Of a DNA stretch of 64,000 bases, positions 1-11,921 are shown in pieces. Source of the stretch: Caprimulgus europaeus (taxonomy: Eukaryota; Chordata; Aves; Caprimulgiformes; Caprimulgidae); contig OU015524.1 of assembly GCA_907165065.1 (NCBI GenBank), positions 37,267,295 to 37,331,294 on the forward strand, given 5' to 3'. Both the position numbers and the translations under genes were made by a program. Every line of letters starts with the position of its first letter. The stretch's first letter is position 1. Under the pieces are notes generated by a model. That model saw only the letters and a program-made list of their open reading frames with translations. It did not search any database and had not been told where the DNA came from.

Positions 1-1601
1 TGGTTCCTGAGATTACGATATGTCTCTGAGGGGAGAGATGCATAGAAATTAGTAAGGCTGCTTGATTTGAATGCATCTTTCAACAAGTCACAAGTCTGTA
101 GTTCGGCCAATTCCATTTGATAAATCGGATCAACAGTTTCAATGTCAACAGAAAATGGGTTCCGGAAAAGCTGTATGTCCTCTTCATGGAGACGAAGCTC
201 TTTAAATCTAATTTGAAACTCCTTTTGCTACATTTCTAGTACATCCATACATGTTTTGTTTGGGAATGCAACTGCTGGTTTTTCTGCAGACAGGTTTTGA
301 GTTGTGGGGAGATGGCAGAAGTTTTCCTCCTTTACTTGGTTAATGAGCAGGTCTAATTTGACTTGAAATGCTTTCACATGTGAATACATATCACAGATGA
401 GCTTCCCCTTTCCTTGAAGTTGGACATTGAAATTGTTGAGTAGCTCTGTTACATCTGTCAGAAACGCAAGGTGCCATTTCCATTCTGCATCTTTGAGCTC
501 TGGTACTTCTTTGATTTTAGAAAGCATAAAATCATAAATCTGTGGAAGTAAGTAATAAAATCGTTTCAAAACTCTCCCTCGACTCAGCCACTCAGACTTC
601 TGTGTGGTACAGAATATCTTCATAGGCAACATTTAGCTCAGACTGAAATTCCTGAAACTGTCTGTGGTTTTGTGCATGAGCTCCAATGAAGTTAACACAA
701 GAAACCACAATTTTCATGACAGAGTCCAGCTTCAGTGATTTACAACACGGTGCTTCTGGTGGATGATGCAATGTATGGCTATTGGATGTGAATGGTTGCG
801 TTTGTCCATCTCTTTGTTAAGGTGTGCAACCACTCCTTTCATGGACCCCACCATGCTAGGAGCACCATCATTTGTCACACTGAACAGCTTACCCCAGTCC
901 AGCTCCAACTCATTCATAGTTTGGCAAACTTTCTTATAGATATCCTCTCCTGTAGTTGTTCCTTTGATGCTTTTCAGTGCAGCAAGCTCCTCTGTGACTT
1001 CGAAAGAATCATTTGTCCCACGAATGAAAATTAGAAGTTGTGCAGAATCGCGAACATCATTGCTTTCACCGAGTGCCAATGAGAAATAGCAAAGTTTCTT
1101 TGAGGAGTTTTGCAACTGCAGATTCAAATTTTCCCCCATTTCTTCAATCCTTCATGTAATTGTAGGTCCTGAAAGACTCACTGTACTAAATAAATCCACC
1201 TTCTCTGGACACATCTCTTTGGCAACAGAAAGAAAGCATTCTTTAACAAATTCTGCCTCTATGAATGCTCTGCCAGTGCACGCTATGAGCTTGGCAACTT
1301 GATAGCTTGCTCGAAGTGATGATATATTGAGCTGCTTTTGCTTCATAAAAGTATTCTGCTGCGTTGTCAATCCATGTTTCAGTCTTAGTATTTTATCTTT
1401 TCTCACTTGTCTGACCAAAGAATCATATTTATCTTTATGTTGAGTTTTGTAGTGTTGATGCAAATTGTATTCCTTGAACACAGACACTGAATTCTGGCAT
1501 ATCAGACAAACAGCTCTTTCTTTGTACTCCATGAAAAAATAATCAGAAGTCCACTTTTCTTGGAATACCCTGCACTCGGAGTCAATGTTTCATTTTTTTG
1601 A
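1..1601 (-). pseudogene. Degenerate hAT transposase, GTF2IRD2-like type
   Basis: This remnant would have encoded a cut-and-paste transposase acting in the nucleus. Reading 1601 down to 1, the order of parts matches the family: a BED-type zinc finger near the N-terminus (CLIC, then HQHYKTQH), a helical region ending near SLSGPTIT, the first half of the RNase-H-like core (FSLALGESNDVRDSAQ, then TNDGAPSMVG), the C-x2-H motif (HCIIH), WLSRGRVLKRF, and the hAT C-terminal region (FSVDIETVDPIYQMELAELQ). Lesions: TGA at 1590-1592, TGA at 1152-1154, a one-base deletion near 757, a one-base insertion near 593 and TAG at 228-230. The first catalytic Asp, usual in LALDES, is Gly (LALGES). The C-terminus runs past base 1. 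The closest relatives I recall are the hAT-derived parts of GTF2IRD2 and ZBED5-like proteins. Family call is confident; subfamily is not. Confidence 0.82.
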
Positions 1602-2100
1602 CTTGATGGTGCGTGCGCTTCCCACTGGTGCTGGAACCAGTGCCACAAGCAAGTCAGCACCAGTGCTTGCTTGTCCTGCCTGGGAGCTGGAGGGAGGGAG
1701 GGAGAGACGGGGGAGTCGCCCACCTCACTGATGCCGCTGCCCCCTTCCTCAGCCTGGCCACGCAGTCCAGAAAGGGTGGCCAGAAGGGACTGAAGGAACT
1801 TTGTCACACCAGGGCTCTGGCGATTTGCCTGAGTTGGCTGGACCTCGCAGTCCAGAGGCTGCCCACTGAGATTGCCCAGCAGAGGAGATGCCCGCGCCTC
1901 TTGTCCGCAGCAGGGGGGCAGATGGAGGATGAGGCGCTGGTTCCAGCCCAGTCCTGGCAGGTGCTTGGGGCCTGCGGAGGCCAGCGCGCAGATTAAGTGT
2001 CAGGAAGTCATCTGTGGCTGCTTGGTTTCCCCCCAAAACCGACGGCGGGAGGGGGGGAGTTCTGTAAATACCGGCGGGACAGATTGAGGACCCTGGGGGG
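1600..2100. other. CpG-rich block upstream of the hAT transposase
   Basis: About 500 bp of clearly higher GC with many CpG sites (for example 2036-2075 and 1970-1990), against an AT-rich background. It directly abuts the 5' end of the minus-strand transposase and contains direct and inverted repeats (ACTGGTGCTGGAACCAGT region, 1623-1665). It may be the transposon's 5' untranslated/promoter region. Open frames run through it on both strands, but their composition (Pro, Arg, Gly, Ser) is what GC-rich DNA gives by chance, so I do not call a gene. Confidence 0.5.
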
Positions 2101-2159
2101 CTGTAGCCGACTGTATCGTTGAGAAGAAGCTGGTTGTGGTAACTGAAGAACTTCCCAGG

Positions 2160-2800
2160 ATAATAGGAAGACCACAAGAAGTATCCTGCTGGATTAAGCT
2201 AATAGTCCACCTAGCACAGGACTTGGCTTCTGACAGTGGTAAAACCCAGACATTTTGTGCTATCTGTTCTTCTCAATCCCTAGGACCTATCACCACTGAA
2301 TTAGGGATGTTGGTGGCCACATTATTGCTTTTTCCATTTGATACATATACTTTGAAATTTTTAAATTGCTAATATAATCTGATATCCTCAATCTCCTGTG
2401 GCAAAAAGTTCCCAAAGTTTATTACTTATTGTGTAAAGTACTTTTAAATCTTTCTAAGTTGATTTCAGTACCTTCCAGTGTCCCCAGGTTTCATTATTGT
2501 GGGATTTGGAGAACTATAGATCTGCATTCAGCTTACTATCACCTGCAAGATTTTTCTGGTCAAGCCTTCCTTCAGTCTTCTCTGCTCCAAACTAAACAGT
2601 CCAAACTTTCTAGCCTGTTCTTCTAAGGTAGCTTCTGCATGCCTTGGATCATTTGCACATTTTTCTAGTACCTCTACATCTCCCTTGAGGTGCAGAGACC
2701 AGAACTGTGCACAGGCTCAAGGTGTGACTATAACACAGAGATTTTATAGTGGCAAAATGACACCTTCTTTCTTTTCCTAATGCCCTCAATCCACTGCTGT
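2160..2800 (-). mobile_element. Ancient, diverged CR1 LINE fragment
   Basis: Read on the plus strand this is the reverse complement of an old amniote CR1 3' half. Recognisable landmarks are the segment CTCAATCTCCTGTGGCA near 2388, the stretch with TGTGTAAAGTACTTTTAAAT near 2431, ACTAAACAGTCCAAACTTTC near 2591, and the 'dose' region CAGAACTGTGCACAGGCTCA near 2701. Divergence is heavy and no reading frame survives. It is far older than the CR1 copies at 11.5, 30.1 and 50 kb. End points are approximate. Confidence 0.65.
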
Positions 2801-5800
2801 GTATAATAGAGATATAGAAGATAATTTAATGTAATTTTGCCACACAGTTAGATAAAAGATTGTCATCTCTCCTCAAAGTCACTGCTGAATTATCTTCTTA
2901 AAGGGGTACCTAAACTTTCTTACTTCAAAACTGGCATATCCCAAGAAACCCCACACACCAGATTAAGAATAGTTCTCTGGGGTCCAAACTGTTTTTTCTC
3001 TGCATGATGCCTGAATAAAGAGATTTTGTACGAAGTGGGGATATCAAGAAAAGAAGATGAAAAAAATCTTCAGCAACCTTAAAGACAGGCTGTGGTATAG
3101 CTTTGTAGCAAATCCACAGTTTCTCCTGGGAAGAATTGGACTAGAGCAATGACCAAGGGCTGTTACACATAGTTCTTACAGAATTGTTTTCACACACGAA
3201 GTCACATGCTGTTAGTTCAAATCATCACTTACAACGTATTCATCCACAAATCAAATAAATTCACAAGGGAATAGACAATGATATTAATCTTTTGCCTGTT
3301 GGATCTTGTTGGCTCTATGCTTTTTCAATGAGTGAGCAAACAGCCAGATAACTACCTCATTCTGAATAGAAGAAAAATAAAATGAAAAAGGGAACCAAGA
3401 CTTTGATACAATCAGTACATTTTGGCAAACTTTTCTGGAACTGGGAGTGAAGAATCACCTTTCATCTCATTACTAGCCAGGTGAAAATACAATTGCTGTG
3501 CTCAAGCATAGACTCGTTTCTTCACATTTCCTCAAGGTGAGTAGGGATGAAAAGAACAGACTAAACCAAGATTTACCTGAAATATTCCAGCTATGCAGGG
3601 GGAAAAGTCTGCTGCTACCCCTCTGAAGTGGAGTAACTTTGGACTTCTCCCTCCTGGATCTTCCAAAGACATTTGTGCTTCTCCAAACAATGTGCTCAGG
3701 GATGGAGGGCAGGACAAGGAACAGGTCTGAACTGCCCCCACAGCCTCATTGCAAGATGTAACTCACCCCTGAAGCATTTATCAATCTCCAAAAATGTGGA
3801 TGAATAACAAGGACTGAAAACTTATATATAGTGACTAGTTTTTTCTTTTCTCATCCTTGTTGTATATATCTAATTGATCTTACTGGGGTAGAGATTACAC
3901 TGTTAAAATTAGTTGTTTCTATTTCTACCAGCACTCTCTGCATGTTAATATTTTAATCTCTGTAATTTTCATGAGAGAAGGATCTGCAGCATGCTTTCTC
4001 ATCTCCCACAGACTCAAATCCTTTCCTGCGCTCATGCACTGCTTTCATGCAATCTCCAGCAATAAAGATTTCTCTCAATATGGTAGCATGAATCACTGTT
4101 GATGAACATAGCTGATAATATCAGATTCACAGAAGGCAGAAGTAATGAATTTTATTTTATTAGTGGCTTAAGGACATGGTTCATCAACTGGTTAAGAGTA
4201 GGTGGGGGAGAAAGATGTAAAAATAGTTTGTATTGCTGAGCATACCAAAGACAAAAAAAATAAGGCAAAATCTGGGGAAGAAAAAAAAAAGGAGAAAGTC
4301 CATATATCCTATCAACACAATCTATGCTGTCAAATTAGGGAACAAAAGTAAATTATTTTCTTTGTATTCTCTCCCTGTTTGTTGCCACATATGTTGTACT
4401 GTTGTATTGTGCTAAGCACCCATATGGCTCTAGTCACAGTAAGGTTTATCAGCATCCCTAGTCCTAGCAGAACAGATAATTTGATTTCAGTAATGTGTTC
4501 CATTTTATAATTACATGTTTACTTACAGTAACTAGGGTGAAAGAGGGTGATGTGTAACAAAATAATGAGACTTTCATCTTTTTAATACCAATGAAATAAA
4601 AAAGAAGTTTGGACTCTAAATAGAAATTAAGACTCTAATTATGTGGTTGCCACATCTCTACACTGTACAAAATTTTATGACAGTATGTGGTCTGTGATTA
4701 ACAGGGACATAAATATGGAAATAATCTACTTTCAAAAACAAATCTTTCCTTTTTGGCATGTATGTGTCCTATCACATATGCTTCCAAAGAGACTGCCATT
4801 CAAGTTTCAATTAACATCATTAAAACTTACAGGAAATACAAGATACAGACCTAAAGTTTGCATTTTTATAAAACAGAGCAGAAACAAGTGACCATAATAA
4901 CTGCTGAAGGTTTCAAAGTATAAATCCAGCTGTGAATCGGCTCAACATTTCAGAAGACCAGGCTGCATTTTTGCATTAGCAATTATTAGCTTCAAATATG
5001 TATACAAGGTTAGGTAGTTCAAACACTAGTAGTTCTTGGGATTTTTATTTTTTTTTTCAAACCAGCAGACTAGCATCAGTCAGTACACATGGAGTAGAAA
5101 TGGATTACTGAAACAGAAAACAGAAAATCCTCCTATTAAAAAATTCAGAAAACCATAACTTCCTAATTTTGTTCCAAAATATATGTGGATTCGTTTGGGA
5201 AATGAATATTTTCCAGGTAAAATGCAAATGGTAAATTCCCTACATAATGCAGTTAAGTTTTCCTATAGAAAGAACAAGTTGGAGTAGCAATTTTGTAAGT
5301 GCACTTAATATAAAGCATGTTCAAGATTTTCATGTTTTAGTTTTCTGGGAATTTCATCTGCTTATTTATTGAAGTTATTATATTAAAAACTCACTATGCT
5401 ACTTGGTGGTGGTTTTTCACATAACTTTTCAAACGAACAGAAACACATTCAACAAGCTATTTATTCACTAGAACTCTGGTTGTTTTCTGAATCTCATTTT
5501 GAAATTGAAAATTTCTCTTGCATACTTGTAGAATTAAAAAAAGAACTTAACCTTCTTTTCAAGCTTGTCACTAAAATGTCAGTTTGGCCAGATGACAAAC
5601 ATAATTTTATCTAGCGAGAAAAATAAAGGCAAGGCAAAACCAAAATACATTAAATTTGTACACAGCTTGTACACAAAGGCTGTAATAATGTGTTTCTGAA
5701 ATTACTGTATTAATGCAGAAAGCATCAATGTTATAGGCAGTTTAAGAAGCTGCAGATATTGTGCCAATACAGAATTGCTACTTACCTTCAAAATAATGTT

Positions 5801-6335
5801 CTTTTAGAATCTAATGCAACATTCATTGGAATCAAAATGAATGTCTGAAATGCAATTTTATTTCTTATGTAGTAAGGGCATGTATAGCATCTATGGAAAA
5901 GCATGAAAACTAACACCTGAAAAAAAACCAGTCTTCTCTTTCACAGATGTTCCAGTAGTAAATAAAAATAAGTTTTATGATTTTTTTTTTTATCTGAATG
6001 CATTCTTTGCTCATTAGTGGGTAACACTTACATGTTTGTTCTATAGATTCTTTACTGAAGTTGAAAATGTCTGATCCTCTAGATATCTGATTATCAAGGC
6101 AACATTAATTTTCTCATAACATGGATATCTTTTCCTGAACAAATATCTACAAGTGCGAAAAAAAAATCTGCTATACTGAATTTTCGTAAATATTTTTCCT
6201 TATTCCTCTCTCTACCATACATACTTCTAATAGCTAACATGACAGTATTTTTTACTTAATTCGTGTTACTGTTGAACATGTTTTGGTTGTGGGTGTTTTT
6301 GTTTTGTTGTTTTGTTTTTTAATTGAAAGAGATGC
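2801..6335. other. Unique AT-rich sequence, no gene seen
   Basis: I see no recognisable gene or young repeat. The region contains short A or T runs (4250-4290, 5049-5060, 5980-5992) and scattered short open frames of chance length. A minus-strand pair of good splice-site matches frames 5786-5916 (acceptor after a T-run, donor AAG|GTAAGT), but the enclosed frame has an in-frame stop, so at best this would be a non-coding exon. Confidence 0.4.
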
Positions 6336-6337
6336 AG

Positions 6338-6445
6338 GCCCTGATCCAACAAAGCACTTCCTTACACATATAATTAACTTTTGCAATGTCTGTGGCTTCA
6401 GCAAAATCAACGGGTGGCTCACACAAGCCTAAGCACTTTGTGCAG
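6338..6445. repeat. Degenerate ancient amniote palindromic repeat
   Basis: The segment starts GGCCCTGATCCAACAAAGCA, continues with AATTAACTTTTGCA and ends near TAAGCACTTTGTGCAG. This resembles the old palindromic, MITE-like repeats shared by birds and reptiles that begin GGCCTGATCC and end GGATCAGGCC. The second arm is much eroded. The assignment is from memory of the pattern, not a search. Confidence 0.4.
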
Positions 6446-9400
6446 CCTAGTCTTATGCTACAATTAGCAATAAAATATCTGCACTAAGGGAGCTTCATCC
6501 AAAGTAAGAATAGGATTTTTCAAGATCATTGTGAAGGATGAAACAGTGAACCAGGAGTTGGAGACCATGAGGTGCCCATCAGTAATTTCTTCCAGAAAAC
6601 AGTCACTCACTCCTGAATGGCACTCAAATATCATTTGATTCAGTTGTGAGCTTAAACAATAGTTAAAAAAATATTGCAGAGTTTCTAGAAGCTAATATGA
6701 TGTCCCCATCTTGATGTTCATTGCAGAGTAGGTCCTGCTGGTGGAAAAAAGAGTGGTCAGACAGTGAGATTCATCAAAATAAGCAAGAAATACTAACACT
6801 TATGCTTACCTGTAATAAAGGCTCAGTGGGAACAAGCTCTACAATGAACAGCAGCACAGTTCATAAAAAATCTTTCCTGTTTTGCAACCTGCATCAGACT
6901 TTTTTCTAGACCTTGAATGCTAGTTTGGGCTAACCAGCTTCATTATAAACCTCATCCCCAAACTATCCTTTGTTTCCCTATCTGCAGGGCAGGTATCAGC
7001 TTCCCTGAAGAATCACAGGGAAGAAGAGCTGTGAGTGCACCTTACAAGTAGGAAAATGGCTCCAATGGTGTCCACTACTCCACTGTAGGATAAAATTAGG
7101 CAAAGCATACTGCCAGCAAGATCTGCTCCAGACACTTCATTATCTCAGTTTCTCTCACAGGGACTCCTAGGTAATTCCAGCTTTTTGTTGGACAATGATG
7201 ATAGCACAACAGTGTGTTGATGGTAACACCACATTATGTCTCTGGTTACACAATGCGAGCAGCACAAGCCCTTGGGCTAAGAGCTACATCCAGCTCATGG
7301 CTCTCGGGCGGTCACTGAGACTCCCTAGAGATGTTTCATACCACAAGCCAAGCTGCTCAGCTGTGGTGATCTCAAAATTCCTACTGAACTCTATGAGGGT
7401 CTTGGATCAAGAAAAATGTCCTTGGCTGAAAGACAAAAGGCAGCAAATTAACAAATGCCCATTGCACACCATTAAAGATAAACTTTGGTGAGATGTGACC
7501 TTGTGATGCTGCAGTGAACACCCAAGGGCACTATTAAAAATGTTGACAAAGTTGCCTCATTTTTCAGGCAAGGCTAAAGGTTTGACCTCAAGGCCACATT
7601 CTTAGACATTTGGTTTGCTTTATTTATTCTGCTTGATTTATATACTTGCTCTTAGGTATCTTTGTTTAGCATTTATATACTGTCTTGAGTACTTTTTTAT
7701 GGGTAGAAAAGACCCTATCACTATCTTTTCATAGACTCTTCAAAAGTTATTTTTTTAGGGATGAAACAATACAATATTGTCATAATTTAAACTTTGTGTT
7801 TAAGTTTTCTGTATCATTGCTAGCTTAATTAAAAACTAGATTCTCACTACAAGAAATTCCATGCGATTCCAATGTCTACTTGCCTTGTTTTCTATGCATG
7901 CCTTCTACCTTAAATTATTTTTCAAGTTCCAGAGAAACAAAAGAATAAACATCTTCAGGTTATAGATATACGCCGTTCACATCCCTCAAAGTTTTAATAA
8001 GATGCACTTAAATGTGCTTACAGCCAACACTGTAATTAGGAATTCATTTTCTAACTTACTTGTCAGATTTCATAGATTTGAATATCTTTCCCCTGAAGGG
8101 AAAAAAAAACAAAAAACTGCAACTGAAACAACAACAAAAAAACAATAATTGTATGAATTTTAAGGTATTTCATAACATAAGTTAAGTATAATTGTTAAGT
8201 TAGTTACTCAACGTACAATTAAGTTGGGGGCAGGGAAAGAAATACATTCACATATTCTTGTGCCCCTAAAGGAAAGAAAATTTATATTACTTTAACATAG
8301 ATACAGGAAAACAATACAAATAATTTGTTGGGTTGCAGGATGAACCAGACCTAACTTCTGACGATATGAGCCCCCTGACTTGATTTGTTTATTTAACCAA
8401 AAAGTTCAATAAACATTAAGGATAACAGCAAAGAATTCGTATGCTTAGAGGAATTAGTATGTATGTATATACATTTTCCAAATCTTGCAAAGCTAGTTTG
8501 CATGTACAGGAATTGAGATTCTTGATAATAGCTGTCATTAGTAAAGTAATTAATAGTGTTCGTATAATTAAAAAAAAAAAAAAAACAGTTAAGGCAGGAT
8601 TCAAAGCAAGAAATTTTTGCAGCCTTACAGATTAATCCTGTGCAATGAAAATATGCATCAAGTGTTGGCACAGAAGGGTGTAAGGCCAGTAACAGAAGTC
8701 AGGCACCAAATTCAAAGCTTGACACTTTGGCAGAATGGGTCAGAATGGATGTTCACACAAGAAGATAACACCAGCAGCTAGGCAGCAGAAATAGATGTGT
8801 ACAATGACGTGAAGGTTAGAAGAAAAACCTGGGATTTTACCTGAAATGCAGAAGTTATTTAAAGGGAAGGAGATTTGTCAGCATGATCGGTAAGAAAGAA
8901 TTTGGACAAATAGGAATGTGTCCAGACATGAAAATAATTTATGACACAAGTTTTAGGTTCCTTAAATTAATTAATTAGTTGTGGCAATTAAATTCTTAGC
9001 TTGAAACCCATGAATAAAAAGTATTACAGTGGAGAGAGAGGATATGGAGAAATAGACAGAATACCCAGTACTTGTGAAAGGGAAGAAAGTACTGAAGAGC
9101 CCTCAGCCTGGGGATGGGAAGGGAGGGTAGGGGATGGAGACTGTTAAAGCACTGGAGGTTGCATGGAAAGAAAGCAAAAACAAATAAATCACTTGATCTT
9201 TCTGATCTATATGATCTTTAAAATGGCTGACAGACTTACAGAAGAAACGGAGAGAGACTACAGTGTATCTGGAGAGCTGAAGATGGGTAAGTCCTCAAAG
9301 GTAACTGTATGAGACTTACTGAAGTTGGCCTGCTAAAAAGGAAATGCAAATTGGCAGGAAAATGTAGAAGATCTTACAGAGAGCTGAAGAAGCATAATCA

Positions 9401-10982
9401 GTGTATGCTCACTGCTGACTGAATGATGCTATTTAGATCAAGACAAGGGAAATACAAGATGTCAGGAAGACATGCAAATGAAAAATATGAACAGAGATGA
9501 TTTGTACAATACTTCAAATACTGGAAAACAAATTATGAGGGAAAAATACACTGAATAATCTCCACTTTATTTTATTTATTGAAATGCAGATAAGTGTCCT
9601 CACAGAGATCATATTCAGAAATGCAATATTTCCTGCAAACAAGAGAATGAGAGGAAAGGACCTCATAATCCTATACCAGCAGAATGTCTTTCTGCAAAAT
9701 TTTTGTGCTGATTATGTTTTACCCAGGAAGACTAGAGGCCTTTTACCTTGGCTGAAGGTGAAACAAAGCTTGTTTGACTTGCACGCTTGCACTTCCCAAT
9801 TCTGCTCTGCTTTACCTTGCCAAAAACATTAACAACTATACTTGTAGCTTCATAGAAAAATAATTCAGTTGCTACATTGTTGGAGCATTGATATTTATAA
9901 ACCAAGTAGATGTAACATTACTATTAAAAATATTATTGTACTAAACATGATGGACTATTGGATTTAGAAGCAGCTTGTGACAAACAATATGTTTAGGATG
10001 AAGAGGCTAAAACACATTTGGGCCAGTGGTTTCAGGGGCTTCTTCAAGATCTAGTAAGATACAACGTAGTGCAAAGAAAAGCTGAAACAACAAAGTTTTG
10101 AAAGATTTGTGAGCCCTCACCTGTGTTACCAGATTTCATGCTGGTTTTAAGCCAATCCATATTTCTCATTCCCTTTCTCAGCTTCAGTCTTAAATGATTC
10201 AACAGATGCAGTCTGATTTTATAGCACTTAATTGTACTCTCCAGGGACAGGGTACAACACAGAATGCAGTTTTCCCTTTGACAGTGGTTTTCCAGGTACT
10301 TCCAGCCCTGAGAAAAAAATGTGGACAAAGGGATCCCTGACTGTAGGACCCATGTTGTGTGCTAGGAGTCACAAATCCCTCAGCAGCTTAGCAATTGCAC
10401 TGTACCAGCATGCAGGGCTTGGCAAAAAAGCTTGATCCTGTTGAGAACCACTGCAGTGCCAAGGTCTGCCCTCACTCTGGCACCTGTGCAGGCTGCTGGC
10501 TCTGGCACCTTTTTCTTTCCCTTTACTGCAGGAACAGGCAACACACTGGGGTAACAAACTCATTCAGACACCTTTGCATCCATGACATCTAAGACAGATC
10601 CCATGACAAAAGTTTGAGCTAAAAAAGAGAGCCTATATTTGTATTTTATTTTTAAAAAGCATATACTCCTCTTTGTTGCCTATTTCCAAACAGACCAGAA
10701 ACCAGCACCATTCTTCTTCCATTTCCCAGCGTGGATCTGGGGTGGCACTGCAACTGTACCCCAGCAACATAAACAAGTTTTCCTTTGGGTGCAATCTAGA
10801 GCAGCTGCTGGGCTGTTCTTTCTCCAAGAAATCAGAAAGACTCCCACCTTTAAATCCAGTTCACTGAAATTAAGATGTAGACACTAAGACATTGGTGTGG
10901 TGTCTCAAAGTTGTTGTGTTAGATACATGCACTGACATCAGGAAACATCTGATTAAGGAAGAATGAGGTTTAACACTTTCCC
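6446..10982. other. Unique sequence, no gene seen
   Basis: This stretch is AT-rich with short homopolymers (8101-8109, and a run of A at 8570-8585) and chance-length open frames. Slightly GC-richer patches lie at 9090-9140 and 10430-10530. An acceptor-like pyrimidine tract ends at the AG near 10530, but no convincing coding exon follows. Nothing here supports a gene call. Confidence 0.4.
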
Positions 10983-11057
10983 TTTTTTTTTTTTTTTTAA
11001 GAAAAAAAAAAAAAAAAAAAGCAAGTCTTTGGTCTTTATATTCACAGACCAAAGACT
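10983..11057. repeat. T16/A19 inverted homopolymers plus perfect 12-bp hairpin
   Basis: Sixteen T (10983-10998) are followed by AAG and nineteen A (11002-11020). Three bases further is a perfect inverted repeat: AGTCTTTGGTCT (11024-11035), a 10-base spacer, AGACCAAAGACT (11046-11057). Both halves could extrude as stem-loops. I know no element with this structure. Confidence 0.75.
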
Positions 11058-11511
11058 AAAAATAACACCAGGACAGATGCTGACGACTCAGTTCAAACAG
11101 GACACACTGACTCAAGTTTTAGGACAAGAGCTCTCCTGCAGCAGCTGTAAGGAATCACAAAGCATTTCTCTGAGCACTCTCAAAGATAATTATTACAACA
11201 CAACTATTATTGGCTCTAAAGCCTCTCTTCCTTCATTTAATTTACTATCACATCTTCCTCAGGGTTCCTACTGCCTGGTTGCATTCTACAGCTTTTAAAG
11301 AAATAGCACGTCTCCATGGAGGTTCTCTGTCACTGCTTATGTGTTCCAGCTTCAGAGTCTTCACCACAGCCCTGGATTTGGCAAGATACATGATTTTAAA
11401 TTGTCCCAGTTCAGTTGTTGCAAACCCCTCTTTATATAGTCACTTGCCCCAGTTTAAGCTTTGACTGAAACTGTCTCAGCTTGCATCAAGAGATTACTAA
11501 ATTACACACAG
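11058..11511. other. Unique sequence, no gene seen
   Basis: No recognisable feature between the hairpin and the next CR1. Overlapping plus-strand frames of about 84-111 codons here are uninterrupted by chance and show no motif. Confidence 0.35.
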
Positions 11512-11921
11512 AATCACAGAATGTCAGAGATTGGAAAGGACCTTGAAAGATCATCTAGTCCAATCCCCCTGCTGGAGCAGGAACACTTAGATGAGTTCAC
11601 ACAGGAAGGTGTCCAGGTGGGTTTTGAATGTCTTCAGAGAAGGAGACTCCACAACCTCCCTGGGCAGCCTGTTCCAGTGCTCTGTTACCCTCACAGTAAA
11701 GAAGTTCCTTCTCAAATTTAAGCGGAAACTCCTGTGTTCCAGCTTACACCCATTGCCCCTTGTCCTATAATTGGACACCACTGTGAAGAGCCTGGCTCCC
11801 TCCTCCTGGCACTCACTCTTCATATATTTATAAACATTAATAAGGTCACCCCTCAGCCTCCTCTTCTCCAAGCTAAAGAGGCCCAGCTCCCTCAGCCTTT
11901 CCTCGTAAGGGAGATGCTAAG
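11512..11921 (-). mobile_element. CR1 LINE, 5'-truncated, about 410 bp
   Basis: The plus strand begins with the reverse complement of the CR1 3' end (CAGAATCACAGAATGTCAGA) and proceeds through TCATCTAGTCCAATCCCCCT and GGCAGCCTGTTCCAGTGCTC to CTCCCTCAGCCTTTCCTCGT near the right end. The antisense frame at 11587-11871 encodes the typical CR1 ORF2 C-terminal tail ([14 protein letters not shown], then [20 protein letters not shown]). The copy is relatively little diverged. Confidence 0.93.

Larger units (their letters stand above)
1..2100 (-). mobile_element. hAT-superfamily DNA transposon, partial (left end outside window)
   Basis: The minus strand carries a broken hAT transposase reading frame (1-1601) preceded on its 5' side by a GC- and CpG-rich block (about 1600-2095). 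Composition drops to AT-rich avian DNA beyond about 2100, which I take as the approximate 5' border. Read on the minus strand, the sequence at about 2096 begins CAGGGTCC, the style of hAT terminal repeats (CAGGG...), but the other terminus lies outside the window, so neither the terminal repeat nor the 8-bp target duplication can be confirmed. An 11-bp inverted repeat (CACTGGTGCTG at 1623-1633, complement at 1655-1665) lies in the 5' region. Several lesions suggest the copy is inactive and not very young. Confidence 0.7.

Noticed and set aside
1613..1996. 127-codon plus-strand frame in the CpG-rich block, and 142-codon minus-strand frame over it
   Set aside because: GC-rich DNA has few stops; composition is Pro/Arg/Gly-rich with no motif, and frames exist on both strands.
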